64,000 bases of DNA, from the NCBI RefSeq assembly GCF_022834715.1, contig NZ_BQKC01000002.1, positions 1-64,000 of the forward strand. Reading direction: 5' to 3'. The translations under genes were made by a program, and so were the position numbers. The notes under the pieces were generated by a model that was not told the DNA's origin, ran no database searches, and saw only the letters and a program-made list of their open reading frames with translations. Shown one piece after another: positions 26,939-35,542 of the stretch (its first letter is position 1; each line of letters begins with the position of its first letter). The stretch is from Granulimonas faecalis (GTDB lineage: Bacteria; Actinomycetota; Coriobacteriia; Coriobacteriales; Atopobiaceae).

Positions 26939-27723
26939 TGGGCCACCTTCCTGGGGCGGTCGTGGTTTCCCGTGCCGGAAAGGGCCCTGTCTGCGGCCCT
27001 TTCCGCCCGCTCGTTCACAGCTACGCTCCGTACAGACGACCGTACGGCCGGCCCCGGGATCATCCGGTCGAGGGCCCTGGCGACAAACGGGTCCCTCTCC
27101 GGGTCTGCCATGGTCGAGCTCGAGTTCCATCCCCGCAGGGCCTCTTCCAAGGGACGGTCCCTGACACCGCCTGCGAGGGAGGCGAGGGAGCAGAGCGCCG
27201 CCACGGCACCCATGGAGGCGGCGGCACGACATGCTTCGACAGGGTCTGTCGGTCCCATCTCGGCGATCCTGTCGGCGGCCCTGATGGCGAGGGAGCCCGG
27301 GCAGAACCGACCGATGGCCTCGGAGAACGCACGGTCGACGTCGCTGTCGGAGGCCTTGGAAACCGTGTTCCACGTCCTCAATGCCTCTTCCAAGGGGCGG
27401 TCGCGGACCTCTCCCGAGAGCAGCGCCATCGAGACGACGGCCCCCACGAGGGAGGCGGCCGCGGCCCTTCTTGCCTCCTCGGCGGCGGACTCCAGAGCCG
27501 TGTCGGAAGACAGCCGGCGGGCCCTCGCCGACACCTTCCCGGCCACGAAGATGGAGTCGTCGGGAAGGCCGTCGGGGTCCCCGTGCTGGGCGACCCAGCA
27601 GAGCGCCCCCGCGACGAGGGCGCGGTCGGAAACGTCCTCGCTCAGACCGAGCACCGACCGTGCCTCTTCCATGACCTTGGACGGGACCCTCACCCGGCGG
27701 GCGTCGGCGGCACGCTCAGCCAT
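26935..27723 (-). CDS. Uncharacterised protein with an internal duplication
   Basis: 262 residues. The N-terminus (RRVRVPSKVMEEARSVLG) resembles a ribbon-helix-helix or other DNA-binding strand-helix start. Two copies of GEVRDRPLEEALRxWN (about residues 104 and 187) mark an internal duplication of about 80 residues, each preceded by an Ala-rich helical stretch. No enzyme motif is visible. It overlaps its neighbours on both sides (8 bp upstream, 4 bp with the topoisomerase gene), so it is translationally coupled. Role unknown. Confidence 0.65.
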   Translation of the reverse strand: MAERAADARRVRVPSKVMEEARSVLGLSEDVSDRALVAGALCWVAQHGDPDGLPDDSIFVAGKVSARARRLSSDTALESAAEEARRAAAASLVGAVVSMALLSGEVRDRPLEEALRTWNTVSKASDSDVDRAFSEAIGRFCPGSLAIRAADRIAEMGPTDPVEACRAAASMGAVAALCSLASLAGGVRDRPLEEALRGWNSSSTMADPERDPFVARALDRMIPGPAVRSSVRSVAVNERAERAADRALSGTGNHDRPRKVAQ

Positions 27724-28102
27724 GGCTCTCCCCCACCACCTGCTCGTAGGCCCGCACGGCCTCGTCGAATCCGGCAGCGCCCACGCCTAGGGCGTGGGCC
27801 AGGAACCGCCCGACGGAAAGGTTCGCGTCGGTGGCAGCCAGCGCAGTCTTCTGAAGGGCCTCCATGGATGCGGTCCAGTCGGCCAGCGAGGCCTCCATGG
27901 AGGCCACCGCGAGGGCCATGGGGGCCTCGACCTCCCGACCGTGGCTGACCTCGTCATAGAGGTAGAGGGACCGCTCGACGTACTCCGAGCGGGAGACCCC
28001 ATCCCTTCTGGCCCCGAGCTCCAACAGGCGGGCCGTCTCGGGGCTCAGCCGCAGCTGCACGCGGACGTTCTTCTCCTTTACGGCCTGGGCGGCCACGGTC
28101 AC
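27716..28102 (-). CDS. Ribbon-helix-helix-like accessory protein
   Basis: 128 residues starting at a GTG at 28102 that overlaps the upstream stop (GTGA). Residues 10-50 (NVRVQLRLSPETARLLELG, then GVSRSEYVERS) have the strand-helix-helix pattern of ribbon-helix-helix DNA-binding proteins; the rest is helical. In conjugation operons such proteins often nick-site-bind as relaxosome accessories, or repress the operon. No relaxase is nearby, so either role is possible. Confidence 0.6.
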   Translation of the reverse strand: MTVAAQAVKEKNVRVQLRLSPETARLLELGARRDGVSRSEYVERSLYLYDEVSHGREVEAPMALAVASMEASLADWTASMEALQKTALAATDANLSVGRFLAHALGVGAAGFDEAVRAYEQVVGESHG

Positions 28103-28428
28103 TGCCCCACGGCGCAGGTGGCGGGCAGCCTGTCGCCCCGCCAGTCGTACAGCACGAGATCCCCGAGGCGGATCGAGCGGAGGCCGCACCCGCCGTAGCG
28201 GGGCTCCTCGACGGCCTTGGAGATCAGGTCGTCGATGTCGTCGAACTCGTCGAGGGACCCGGTGGCCACAAGGCACTGGCCGAGGGTCACGTCCCCGTCC
28301 GCGGCCTTGCTCACCACCTCGATGGCGATGTCGGACATGGGCAGGGACACCATTTTCAGGCCGACCCCGCAGCCCTCGGGCACATCGAAGGTCTCGAAGG
28401 AAGTGCTCGTCTCAATGGTTACTCTCAT
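28099..28428 (-). CDS. Small protein of unknown function, first gene of the topoisomerase operon
   Basis: 109 residues, predicted mixed alpha/beta, acidic, with no transmembrane segment. The ATG at 28428 has a GAGGAG site seven bases upstream, which settles the start; longer frames reading to 28827 lie in the promoter region. Two cysteines lie close together in YGGCGLRSIRL. It heads the four-gene unit driven by promoter copy c and is coupled to the next gene by a four-base overlap. No family recognised. Confidence 0.6.
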   Translation of the reverse strand: MRVTIETSTSFETFDVPEGCGVGLKMVSLPMSDIAIEVVSKAADGDVTLGQCLVATGSLDEFDDIDDLISKAVEEPRYGGCGLRSIRLGDLVLYDWRGDRLPATCAVGQ

Positions 28429-28528
28429 TGGCTCTCCTCGATTTCTCGCCGGGTCCAAAGCCGGCTGTCGTTGACGCTCTCGACCCAAGAATCGCCGAAC
28501 GGGGCCCCGGGGGTCTGGATGCGGCACC

Positions 28529-28570
28529 ACCCACCTGCGGCTATCCGCAAAGTCCGTGACGAACGGGACG
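28529..28570 (-). promoter_or_regulatory. Shared transfer-gene promoter element, copy c, in the 28429-28770 non-coding stretch
   Basis: The minus strand carries CGTCCCGTTCGTC (28570-28558), then ACGGACTTTGCG and, only 12 bases after the first block, GATAGCCGCAGGTGGGT. Compared with copies a and e the second block is closer. The start of the first gene is 130 bases downstream. The rest of this 340-bp stretch holds nothing else I recognise. Confidence 0.55.
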
Positions 28571-28770
28571 AGGGTGACGAGAGAATGGGGCCTTGGATCG
28601 ACCCCTACCGCCCGTCCCGGCGGCGCCCGTGAAGGCGGGCGGCAACCGAGCACCCGAGGGCCGAGAGCCCCCAAAGCCCCCAGACGATGCCCGGGCCGCC
28701 TGTCTCGGGCAGGACCACCGCCAGGAGCCCCACGGGGACCTCCACCCGCACCGTCCCGGAAGAGACCGTC

Positions 28771-28932
28771 GTGTCGGGGTCCCAGGGGCAGGCGGCCGTG
28801 GCCGAGACGTCTGTCGTCGCCCTGCATGTCCTGCAGGGCGCCTACTACACTCTTGGCGTTGTGTACATGGTGGTGAGGATTCGCCGCCTCGTGCGCGAGG
28901 ACGCTATCCGCAACAAAAAAGAGAACCGGTAG
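28771..28932 (+). CDS. Small single-helix membrane peptide, possible type I toxin
   Basis: 53 codons from a GTG behind GGAAGAG; an alternative GTG at 28798 behind AGGGGCAGG gives 44 residues. The peptide has one hydrophobic helix (VVALHVLQGAYYTLGVVYMV) and a strongly basic tail ending RNKKENR. Its last codons run into the hairpin of the terminator at 28921-28950, whose U-tract serves the opposite strand. A short hydrophobic-then-charged peptide facing a convergent short transcript is the layout of Fst/TxpA-type toxin-antitoxin RNAs. Low confidence: no close family is recognised. Confidence 0.35.
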   Translation: MSGSQGQAAVAETSVVALHVLQGAYYTLGVVYMVVRIRRLVREDAIRNKKENR

Positions 28933-29010
28933 TCTAGGCTACCGGTTCTCAGCTCAACAATCACGGGTGGCGCCCACTTCCCAAGGCGGACGTTCCCGTC
29001 GCGTGCCCAC
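28915..29010 (-). ncRNA. Possible antisense RNA ending at the 28921-28950 terminator
   Basis: On the minus strand a TACAAT hexamer (in TTGTACAATGTG, about 29012) is followed after some 60 bases by a perfect 12-bp hairpin and a run of six U residues. No reading frame of interest lies between, so a transcript of about 90 bases is plausible. It would overlap the 3' end of the small membrane peptide gene. The minus-35 region is not convincing. The remaining bases to 29188 show nothing else. Confidence 0.3.
28921..28950 (-). terminator. Rho-independent terminator
   Basis: GAGAACCGGTAG, a six-base loop and CTACCGGTTCTC form a perfect 12-bp stem. The six A residues on the left make a U-tract for leftward transcripts only. 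Confidence 0.8.
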
Positions 29011-29199
29011 ATTGTACAACAGATGCCGACGGCCGTGGCCGGAGACGGACAGTGTCCCACAGAGCCTCGACCCCGGGCGCGGGGCGCCCCTGCGGTACGG
29101 GAGGGGGTGCCCCTCCGGCCAGAGGGTGTGCAGCCAGGATTCAACGCGAACGTTGCCGTCTCCTTATTTTCCCGGTTCTATCAGCTGTTTCCCTTGGTT

Positions 29200-29224
29200 C
29201 GTGCTATACTGTTTTCAACAGTAT
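29200..29224 (+). promoter_or_regulatory. Extended minus-10 promoter with overlapping operator palindrome
   Basis: TGCTATACT (29202-29210) is an extended minus-10 box. ATACTGTT-TTC-AACAGTAT (29206-29224) is a perfect 8-bp inverted repeat overlapping the minus-10 box and the likely transcription start, 25 bases before the next ATG. A repressor bound here would block the promoter. Confidence 0.5.
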
Positions 29225-29248
29225 GCCACGACCGAAGGGAAGTTCTCT

Positions 29249-30556
29249 ATGGCCGACCACCAGCCCCTGCAAGAGCTCCGCGAGGCCTCCAGACGGGTCC
29301 TCGTCTCCATAAAGGCCGTCCCGGGTCGCCTGAGGGAGGCCCTGACGGCGTCGCCGAACAAGGTCCGCAACCGCATCCTGGCCGCCGGCTGCTGCGCCGC
29401 CGCGGCCCTGCTGGTCGGCGCCGGGGCCTGGGCGGCGGCCGCCCCCGTCGCCCTGCCGGTGCCGGGGGAGCCGCCCGCCGCGGCCGACCAGGCCGCCGAC
29501 GACGGGGCGGCGGGGCCCGTGGCCGTGGCCCTGGAGGTGAGCGCCGAGGGCTACACGGAGCAGTCCAGCCCGCTCGTGGCCGTGGTGGAGCCCGTGGCCG
29601 ACGCCGGGGGCGACGGGGCCGACGGCCAGGGATCCGACGACGGCCCTGCGTCCCCCACCGAGGCCTTCGCCCACGCCGTGAGCGCGGAGGAGGTGTCCTC
29701 CGGCACGGCGTCGGTGGAGCTCAAGCCCGGCACCTACACCGTCTCCTTCGTCTCCCCCGTCAACCAGGACGGCTCCGTCTACAAGGTGCCCGAGCCCCAG
29801 GAGGTGACCGTGGCCGCACCGGAGGGCGAGGCCGACGACGGCGGTACGGCGCCCGAGTCCCCCAAGGTCGACGTAAAGCTCGACCCGGTGCCCGCCGACC
29901 AGGTGACCAAGGAGGACCTGGACAAGATCAAGTCCGACCTCGCCGACGCCGTGGCCAAGGGCGACGGCACCCTCTCCGGCGACGCCGGGTCCCAGGCCAC
30001 GGACAAGGCGGAGGAGAACGCCTCCAAGGCGCCGGCGTCCAAGCCGGCCGAGGGGGGGCAGAAGCCCGAGGAGAAACCCGCGGAGGAGAAGCCGTCAGAC
30101 GGCGGTCAGACGTCCGGGTCGTCCGGCAGCGGATCCTCCGGCGGCGGGCAGTCGTCCGGCGGCGGCAGCTCCTCCGGGGGCCAGTCCTCGAGCTCCGTCG
30201 GCTCCTCCGGTGGCGGCCAGTCTTCCGGCGGCAGCGGCTCCTCGGGCGGCGGCTCCACCGCCCCGGCCAAGAAGTGGGTCCCCGAGCAGGGCCACTACGA
30301 GCCCGTCTACGAGAACGTGTGGGTGCCGAACGTGCAGTACATCCGTCACCCGAAGTTCGTGTGCAACGGGTGCGGGGCGTCGTTCAGCTCCGTGGACGCC
30401 TGGGGCGATCACGACTTCGCCTACTGCGAGAAGGGAGACTTCTCCCACGGCACCTACCTCGACGACTCCTACACCGAAACCGTCGACAACGGCCGCTACG
30501 AGAAGAAGCAGACCGGCCAGAAGTGGGTCGTGGACGTCCCCGGCCACTGGGAGTGA
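29249..30556 (+). CDS. Membrane-anchored surface protein with a Ser/Gly stalk and C-terminal zinc-like module
   Basis: 435 residues. A basic N-terminus and one transmembrane helix (about 43-68) are followed by an extracellular region: a beta domain (about 80-210) with an SpaA-like end (GTYTVSFVSPVNQDG), a charged linker, a Ser/Gly repeat stalk (about 290-345) and a terminal module with CNGCGASFSS, a His and a further Cys that could bind zinc. The end (WVVDVPGHWE) is typical of secreted proteins in gut actinomycetes. The ATG at 29249 has a GAAGGGAAG site; longer frames upstream have no coding character. It has its own promoter and terminator. Confidence 0.75.
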   Translation: MADHQPLQELREASRRVLVSIKAVPGRLREALTASPNKVRNRILAAGCCAAAALLVGAGAWAAAAPVALPVPGEPPAAADQAADDGAAGPVAVALEVSAEGYTEQSSPLVAVVEPVADAGGDGADGQGSDDGPASPTEAFAHAVSAEEVSSGTASVELKPGTYTVSFVSPVNQDGSVYKVPEPQEVTVAAPEGEADDGGTAPESPKVDVKLDPVPADQVTKEDLDKIKSDLADAVAKGDGTLSGDAGSQATDKAEENASKAPASKPAEGGQKPEEKPAEEKPSDGGQTSGSSGSGSSGGGQSSGGGSSSGGQSSSSVGSSGGGQSSGGSGSSGGGSTAPAKKWVPEQGHYEPVYENVWVPNVQYIRHPKFVCNGCGASFSSVDAWGDHDFAYCEKGDFSHGTYLDDSYTETVDNGRYEKKQTGQKWVVDVPGHWE

Positions 30557-30605
30557 GGCCGGGACCGCGAAGGGGGCACCCGTCGCGAACCTCGACTCGT
30601 AACCA

Positions 30606-30638
30606 AGGAGGGGCCCCATACGGGGCCCCTCCTTTTTC
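30606..30638 (+). terminator. Rho-independent terminator of the surface-protein gene
   Basis: AGGAGGGGCCCC (30606-30617) pairs with GGGGCCCCTCCT (30622-30633), followed by five T residues, 50 bases after the stop codon. Confidence 0.9.
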
Positions 30639-30745
30639 CTGCCACTGACCGCCTCAAGGCCCTCCTCCCCCGCCGGGGCCATGACCGGCAGACGCCGTCG
30701 GCGCGCCGCCCTCTTGTTCGGGCATGGGGAAGCCCCTGTGGCCGC

Positions 30746-31012
30746 CTATTCCTCACCGGCCTCGTCGGACGCGTCCCAGAGGTCGTCGGCTTGAAGCGTC
30801 GAATCCAGACCCTGCTCCACCTCGGCCACCCCCGCGAGGGCCACGGCCACCCCCGCCCGGGCATCCCGCAGCCTCTTCGCTATCTCCCTCTGCTCCTCGA
30901 TGGGTGGGAGGTAGACCAGCACCTTGCCGAAGTCGTCCTCCTGGGTCCTCCTACGGTTGCTGTGACCGGTGTTGATGGCCTGGAAGGCCTTCTGGAACCT
31001 CTTGCTCCGGCC
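30746..31012 (-). pseudogene. hsdS: Remnant of a type I restriction specificity subunit (3' end)
   Basis: About 88 codons ending in a TAG at 30746. The peptide (FQKAFQAINTGHSNRRR, then LVYLPPIEEQREIAKRL) is the characteristic end of an HsdS target-recognition half-subunit, followed by an acidic tail (DDLWDASDEAGEE). HsdS directs type I restriction-modification enzymes to their target. There is no start, and upstream sequence changes abruptly at about 31012 to the surface-protein gene in another frame. It is therefore a fragment left by recombination or deletion; no hsdM or hsdR is present in the window. Confidence 0.75.
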
Positions 31013-32814
31013 GAGAGGTCGACGGCGACGTTGTTGACGTGGGACACGCGGTACGGGACCTCCACCACGTCGCCGGCCCTGACCGAGAAGGTCATGGACT
31101 CCCTGTCCATGCGGGGCGTCCACCTCTCCAGGCGGGCCAGGTCGATCGAGACCGACACCTCCCGGGGCTCCTTGCCCTCGGCCGACAGCGTGACGGTCCC
31201 CGTCCACACCCCTGCGTCCACCTGCTCCTGGGTCGGGGCGATGTACAGGGGGACGTACGTGGAGAACTGGATGGTGCTCGTGTATCCCGGCGACACGTCT
31301 CCCTCGAGGTGCCACGGGGTGCCGTCGACCATGACGAAGTCGTCGGACGAGGCCGTGACCTTGCAGGCCCCCGTGTTGGCGACCACGAGGTCGACCTGGG
31401 CCCGCTCGCCCGCGAACATCGCGCCGGTGCCCCAGGTCCAGCTGTCGAAGGTGTCCCAGCGGAGGGCCACGTCGGCCTCCATGGGGGCGGGGTCGTAGTC
31501 GAGCGCGACGCCGGACGCCTCGACGGTCTGGGCGTGGCAGTCGCGCTCGTCCCGGGTGTAGAGGTTCACGATGCCGTCGGAGGGGCCCGCGTGGCCGTCG
31601 GACGCTGCGAAGGAGACGTAGATGGAGCGGGTCTCGCCGGGGGCGACCACGTCGTCGCACCAGGTCACCGAGAACGGGTCGTCGTCGGTGCCGTAGCCGA
31701 CCTGGTACCCCGACATGGCGACGTTGAAGGACGGGGACGGGACCTTGAAGCCGACGGTGTCCTCCCCGGGCACCGAGAAGTCCAGGGCGAAGGTCACGGT
31801 GTCGCCGTCGAGCACCGGCTTGGAGGTGTCGCCGACCCTCCTCACGGCCACGGTCGGCGCCTCCGCCCTGTGGGGGATCATGTTGCGGTAGATTCCGACG
31901 CTCCCGTCGGCGGCGAGCAGGTCCGTGCCGTCCCCGTCGGTCGACCGGCGGCCGACGAAGACGGTGACCCCGGTCTGCTCGTAGGAGGGGTCCCAGACCA
32001 CGGTCGCCGTCACGACGGCGGTGCCGTCCGGGGCCACGTCGACGCCCAGGGGAGTGACGCCGCCGGGGACCCGGTACAGCCCTTGGTCGGACCCGTCGGG
32101 GTAGACGGTGTCGGGCCAGGTGCCGGAGACGAAGTAGCCCGCGTCCGTGAGGGCGACGTTGCCGGTGACCTCGACCTCCAGCTCCACCGGCACCTCCTGG
32201 CCCGCCTCGAAGATCGGGAGCACGTCCGGCCATGCCTCCCCCTCGGAGGGGGCGACCCCGGCGATGGAGCGGAAGCAGACCCGGAGCCCGGGTGAGCGGA
32301 GCATGGAGACGGGGAAGGACCCGCCGCCGACGGTGGCGGAGTCGAGCATCTCCTGGGTGACGGTGAGGCGCACCTCGACGGCGTCGGTGGTGTGGTTGTA
32401 GAGGAGGCCGGAGTTCCAGTTGAGCGATCTGGTGGTGCCCGACGTGGAGGTCTGGCGCCCGTTGTCGAGGAACCTCAGGGTCCCCCACCCCTCGCCGTCG
32501 TCGAGGCCGAGCGACCCCAGGATGGCCCTGACGCCCGTGTCCGCCTGGTTCCTGCTGAGGGGGTTCGGGTGGGTGTTGGCTACGGTCAGGGTGCATAGGG
32601 CCCTGTCCCCCACCCGCGGGGCCCTGAGGTCGCTCTCCCCCTCGGGGGTCACGACGTCGTTGGTGACCCTCAAGGCCCTCAGCTCGACGTTGCCCGAGGA
32701 CGGGCACCCCTCGGCGACCGCGGCCGGGAGGCCGAGGGGGAGGGGGGTGACGACGACCGCCGCCGCGAGGAGCAGGGTCGTCAGGAGCCTGGCGGGTGTC
32801 GGCCATTTTGACAT
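30880..32814 (-). CDS. Secreted surface protein, C-terminus replaced by out-of-frame hsdS sequence
   Basis: The frame encodes 644 residues. Residues 1-35 form a signal peptide (hydrophobic AAAVVVTPLPLGLPAAVA). Residues 36-598 are beta-rich, with repeated segments of the CARDB or immunoglobulin-like adhesin type. From about residue 600 the frame reads through the hsdS remnant in the wrong phase (GSRRPSRPSTP and onward). No sortase signal or membrane anchor remains, so the native end is lost. The start (ATG 32814) has a perfect AGGAGG site. It follows the pilin genes and was probably the tip or an accessory adhesin. It is now likely released or non-functional. Confidence 0.7.
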   Translation of the reverse strand: MSKWPTPARLLTTLLLAAAVVVTPLPLGLPAAVAEGCPSSGNVELRALRVTNDVVTPEGESDLRAPRVGDRALCTLTVANTHPNPLSRNQADTGVRAILGSLGLDDGEGWGTLRFLDNGRQTSTSGTTRSLNWNSGLLYNHTTDAVEVRLTVTQEMLDSATVGGGSFPVSMLRSPGLRVCFRSIAGVAPSEGEAWPDVLPIFEAGQEVPVELEVEVTGNVALTDAGYFVSGTWPDTVYPDGSDQGLYRVPGGVTPLGVDVAPDGTAVVTATVVWDPSYEQTGVTVFVGRRSTDGDGTDLLAADGSVGIYRNMIPHRAEAPTVAVRRVGDTSKPVLDGDTVTFALDFSVPGEDTVGFKVPSPSFNVAMSGYQVGYGTDDDPFSVTWCDDVVAPGETRSIYVSFAASDGHAGPSDGIVNLYTRDERDCHAQTVEASGVALDYDPAPMEADVALRWDTFDSWTWGTGAMFAGERAQVDLVVANTGACKVTASSDDFVMVDGTPWHLEGDVSPGYTSTIQFSTYVPLYIAPTQEQVDAGVWTGTVTLSAEGKEPREVSVSIDLARLERWTPRMDRESMTFSVRAGDVVEVPYRVSHVNNVAVDLSAGARGSRRPSRPSTPVTATVGGPRRTTSARCWSTSHPSRSRGR

Positions 32815-32924
32815 GGGAACCTCCTGGTATGGGTCTGCACGGGCCCTCGCCTCCCTGAAAGGCCCGGCCCCTCAGGGAGGCGGCCCCGGATATACCGGGG
32901 CCGCCCGCGGGGGACGTCCGGGGC

Positions 32925-35507
32925 CTAGCGGCCGCGGCGCCCCGTGAGGGAACGGACGAGCGGGACGAGGCCCGCGAGGCCGGCGGCCAGGAGGCCCGCG
33001 GCGGCGCCGACGGGGGCGCCGAGGGCCGGGACGGACCCCGTGCGGGCACCGTCGGGACGCGGCGCGGCGGCCGTGGCCGCACCTTGGCCGATACCGTCTG
33101 CGCCGTCGGCAGGGACGGCGGCGGTTCCGCCGGTCACGCCCCGGCCGTCACCGGTGCCATCGGGGCCGGAGGGGGTGCCGTCACCGGGGTCCGCGACTGG
33201 GTCGTCGGCCGGGTCGTCGCCGGGGGCGTCGGGAGCGTCGCCCGGGTCCTCCCCGGTAGCGTCGTCCGGGTCGTCGGCCGGGTCGTCGCCGGGGGTGTCG
33301 GGGCCGTCGTCGCCGGGCAGGTCGCCGGGACCCTCGGCGTCACCGTCACCCGGGCCACCGGTCTCGCCGTCGGAGGGGCCCTCCGGGACCTCGGCGAACA
33401 GGTCGCCGAGGTCCTCGTGGGAGAGCATGCGGGCGACGGTGCCCAAGGGCCCCTCGAGGGAGCAGGGCACCGAGAAGCTCAGCCTCCCGGTGGAGGGGTC
33501 GACAGCCGAGGGGGGAAGGACGACGGGGACGACGCCGGCGGCGCCAGACTCGAGGGAGAGTGTCCGGCCGCGGACCTCGATGGAGAGGGGCGCGGCACCG
33601 ACGTTTCTCACGGCCACGGGGACCGTCACGGTGCCGTCGTCGGCCACGGGGAGGGCGGAGGGGTCGGCCCCGTCGGCCAGGGCGAACGAGGCCCTCGGGG
33701 CGAGGGCGGCCTCGCGGCACCCGTCGGAGACGGCGGCGCGGCAGGAGGCGGAGACGGAGGGGCCGCCGTCCCACGAGGCCGAGGCGCCCACGTCGAGGGC
33801 GCCGGCCACGATGTCGTCGACGGTCAGGGGCACGTCCACCGCGACGGTGCGGGTGGCGCCGGCGTCGAGCCCCACGGTGCGGGCGGTGCCGGCCACCTCG
33901 ACCGTGACGGGGCCGGACGCGCCGCCGACGGAGGCCACCTCGACCGCCACGGGCACCGTCCAGACGCCGTCGTCGGAGAGGCGGGCGTCGCCGGCCTGGA
34001 AGACGGTCAGCCCGAGGGAGGGATCCGGCTGCGGGATCTCGACGTCGACCGGGGCATGGACGGCGTTCTTCTGCACGTACGCCACCAGGTCGCGCGAGAT
34101 CCTACCGGTGGTGACGTCCCAGGAGAGCACGGTATAGGGGACGTCGACCAGGCGGGTCTCGCCGGGGGCGAGGTCGTCCCCGATCTCCACGGTGGGGCCG
34201 TTGAGGCCGATCCTCACCGGTCCCCGCAAGGCGGAGCCGGTGCGGTTGGTGACGGAGACGCGGAACGTCGCCACGTCGCCCTCCGACGCCCCCTTGGGCA
34301 CCGAGGCCGACACGAGCTCGAGACCCACGGGGCACGTCTCGTCGTCGGCCCTGTAGTAGCGGTCGGGAAGGTGGGACTGGAGCCGGAGGGTGTGGGTCTC
34401 CCCGTGGAGGGTCACCTCCACGGAGACGTCGACGTAGTCGTCTGCCCACTCCTCCTCGGTCGGGTAGTAGGCGGCCGAGATGTAGCGGCGCTCGCCGGCG
34501 GCGAGGGGGCCGTGGTCCTCGGTGGCGACCCTCTCGCCGGAGACCCGGAGGGTGTCGGCGGAGGCGACCGGTCCGTTGGAGACCGCTATGGCGATCGGCA
34601 GGAGCCAGCGGCCCTCGTCGTCGCGCTGGGCGCCGTAGGCGTAGGACTCCGGGTCGAGGCGGGCCCTCCACTCCCCCCTCGGCACCTCGCACCTCACGGG
34701 CGCCACCATGTCGCTCGTGATGGAGGCCGGCGTGAGGGCGCCGGCGACGTCGTCGGTGGAGGTGTAGCCGCGGTAGGGCAGCTCCCAGGTCAGGGTGCCG
34801 TCGGAGGCGATGGAGGTGACCTTGACTGGCCAGGACACGGTGCGGGTGGCCCCGGGCGTGAAGTAGGGGCTCCCCACGCCGTCGATGAACAGGCAGGCCC
34901 AGAGCCGCGTCCCGTCGGCGGCGACGCTCGCGTTGGTGACGGTGAGGTCGATGACGGCCGTCATGGCGTCGCGGTCCACCTCGACGTGGTCGGCGTCGAA
35001 GCCCTCGGCGAGGGACACCTGGAAGGTCGGCGCGGGCATGTCCTCCTTGGCGAGGGCGCGCCGGAGGGCCGGGGCGGCCTCGGCCGGGCCCTGGGTCGGG
35101 ACGGGGGCCGGGGCGGGCTCCGGGGAGACCTCGGCGTCCCCGGCGAAGACTCCGATCGACGCGGGGGGCTCCGCTGCCGGCTCCTCCCCCGCGGGCCCGT
35201 CCGCGACGGTCTCGGCCGCTGTCGGCTCGGCCGCTGTCGGCTCGACGGCGGGCTCCTCGGCGGCGGGGCCGCCGTCGCCTTCCGTCGGGTCCTCCCCGGC
35301 GCCCTCCGGGGGCGCCTCCTGCGGCCCCGCGGGGGCGCCGTCCTCGACGCCCCCGGCCAGGACGTCTCCCGCGACGTCGGCGGAGGGATCCTGGGCCTGG
35401 ACGGCGGTCGCGGCGACGGCCAGGGTCGGCTGGGCGGCCAGGGTGGCGGCCATGGCGATGGACAGGATGGTGCGCTTGGGGTCCGCGCAGCGGGTACGAC
35501 GTGACAT
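32925..35507 (-). CDS. Large secreted surface protein with Asp/Pro repeat region, pilus-operon member
   Basis: 860 residues: a signal peptide (about 10-35), a Pro/Glu/Ala-rich region to about 145, then about 550 residues of repeated beta domains (each ending in a DVTV-like strand), a DDPxD-repeat spacer (about 725-790) that resembles wall-spanning segments, and a C-terminal hydrophobic helix followed by RRGR. Just before the helix is SVPALG, in the place where LPXTG would be; it may be a variant sorting signal or a simple membrane anchor. Probable tip or adhesin subunit of the pilus. The ATG at 35507 has an AAAGGGA site. Confidence 0.75.
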   Translation of the reverse strand: MSRRTRCADPKRTILSIAMAATLAAQPTLAVAATAVQAQDPSADVAGDVLAGGVEDGAPAGPQEAPPEGAGEDPTEGDGGPAAEEPAVEPTAAEPTAAETVADGPAGEEPAAEPPASIGVFAGDAEVSPEPAPAPVPTQGPAEAAPALRRALAKEDMPAPTFQVSLAEGFDADHVEVDRDAMTAVIDLTVTNASVAADGTRLWACLFIDGVGSPYFTPGATRTVSWPVKVTSIASDGTLTWELPYRGYTSTDDVAGALTPASITSDMVAPVRCEVPRGEWRARLDPESYAYGAQRDDEGRWLLPIAIAVSNGPVASADTLRVSGERVATEDHGPLAAGERRYISAAYYPTEEEWADDYVDVSVEVTLHGETHTLRLQSHLPDRYYRADDETCPVGLELVSASVPKGASEGDVATFRVSVTNRTGSALRGPVRIGLNGPTVEIGDDLAPGETRLVDVPYTVLSWDVTTGRISRDLVAYVQKNAVHAPVDVEIPQPDPSLGLTVFQAGDARLSDDGVWTVPVAVEVASVGGASGPVTVEVAGTARTVGLDAGATRTVAVDVPLTVDDIVAGALDVGASASWDGGPSVSASCRAAVSDGCREAALAPRASFALADGADPSALPVADDGTVTVPVAVRNVGAAPLSIEVRGRTLSLESGAAGVVPVVLPPSAVDPSTGRLSFSVPCSLEGPLGTVARMLSHEDLGDLFAEVPEGPSDGETGGPGDGDAEGPGDLPGDDGPDTPGDDPADDPDDATGEDPGDAPDAPGDDPADDPVADPGDGTPSGPDGTGDGRGVTGGTAAVPADGADGIGQGAATAAAPRPDGARTGSVPALGAPVGAAAGLLAAGLAGLVPLVRSLTGRRGR

Positions 35508-35542
35508 CTCGAGATCCCTTTCCTCTACCTACCGGCACTCCC

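Noticed and set aside
26938-27373. N-terminal extension of the topoisomerase
   Set aside because: The extension is the out-of-phase reading of the upstream gene; the Toprim domain begins at the ATG at 26938.
32940-32965. Further copy of the transfer promoter element (GGACGAGCGGGACGAG)
   Set aside because: It differs from the 13-base consensus, lies inside coding sequence and has no operon start downstream.
33134-33358. Asp/Pro repeat region as a separate low-complexity gene
   Set aside because: In the correct frame it is the wall-spanning repeat spacer of the 860-residue surface protein.
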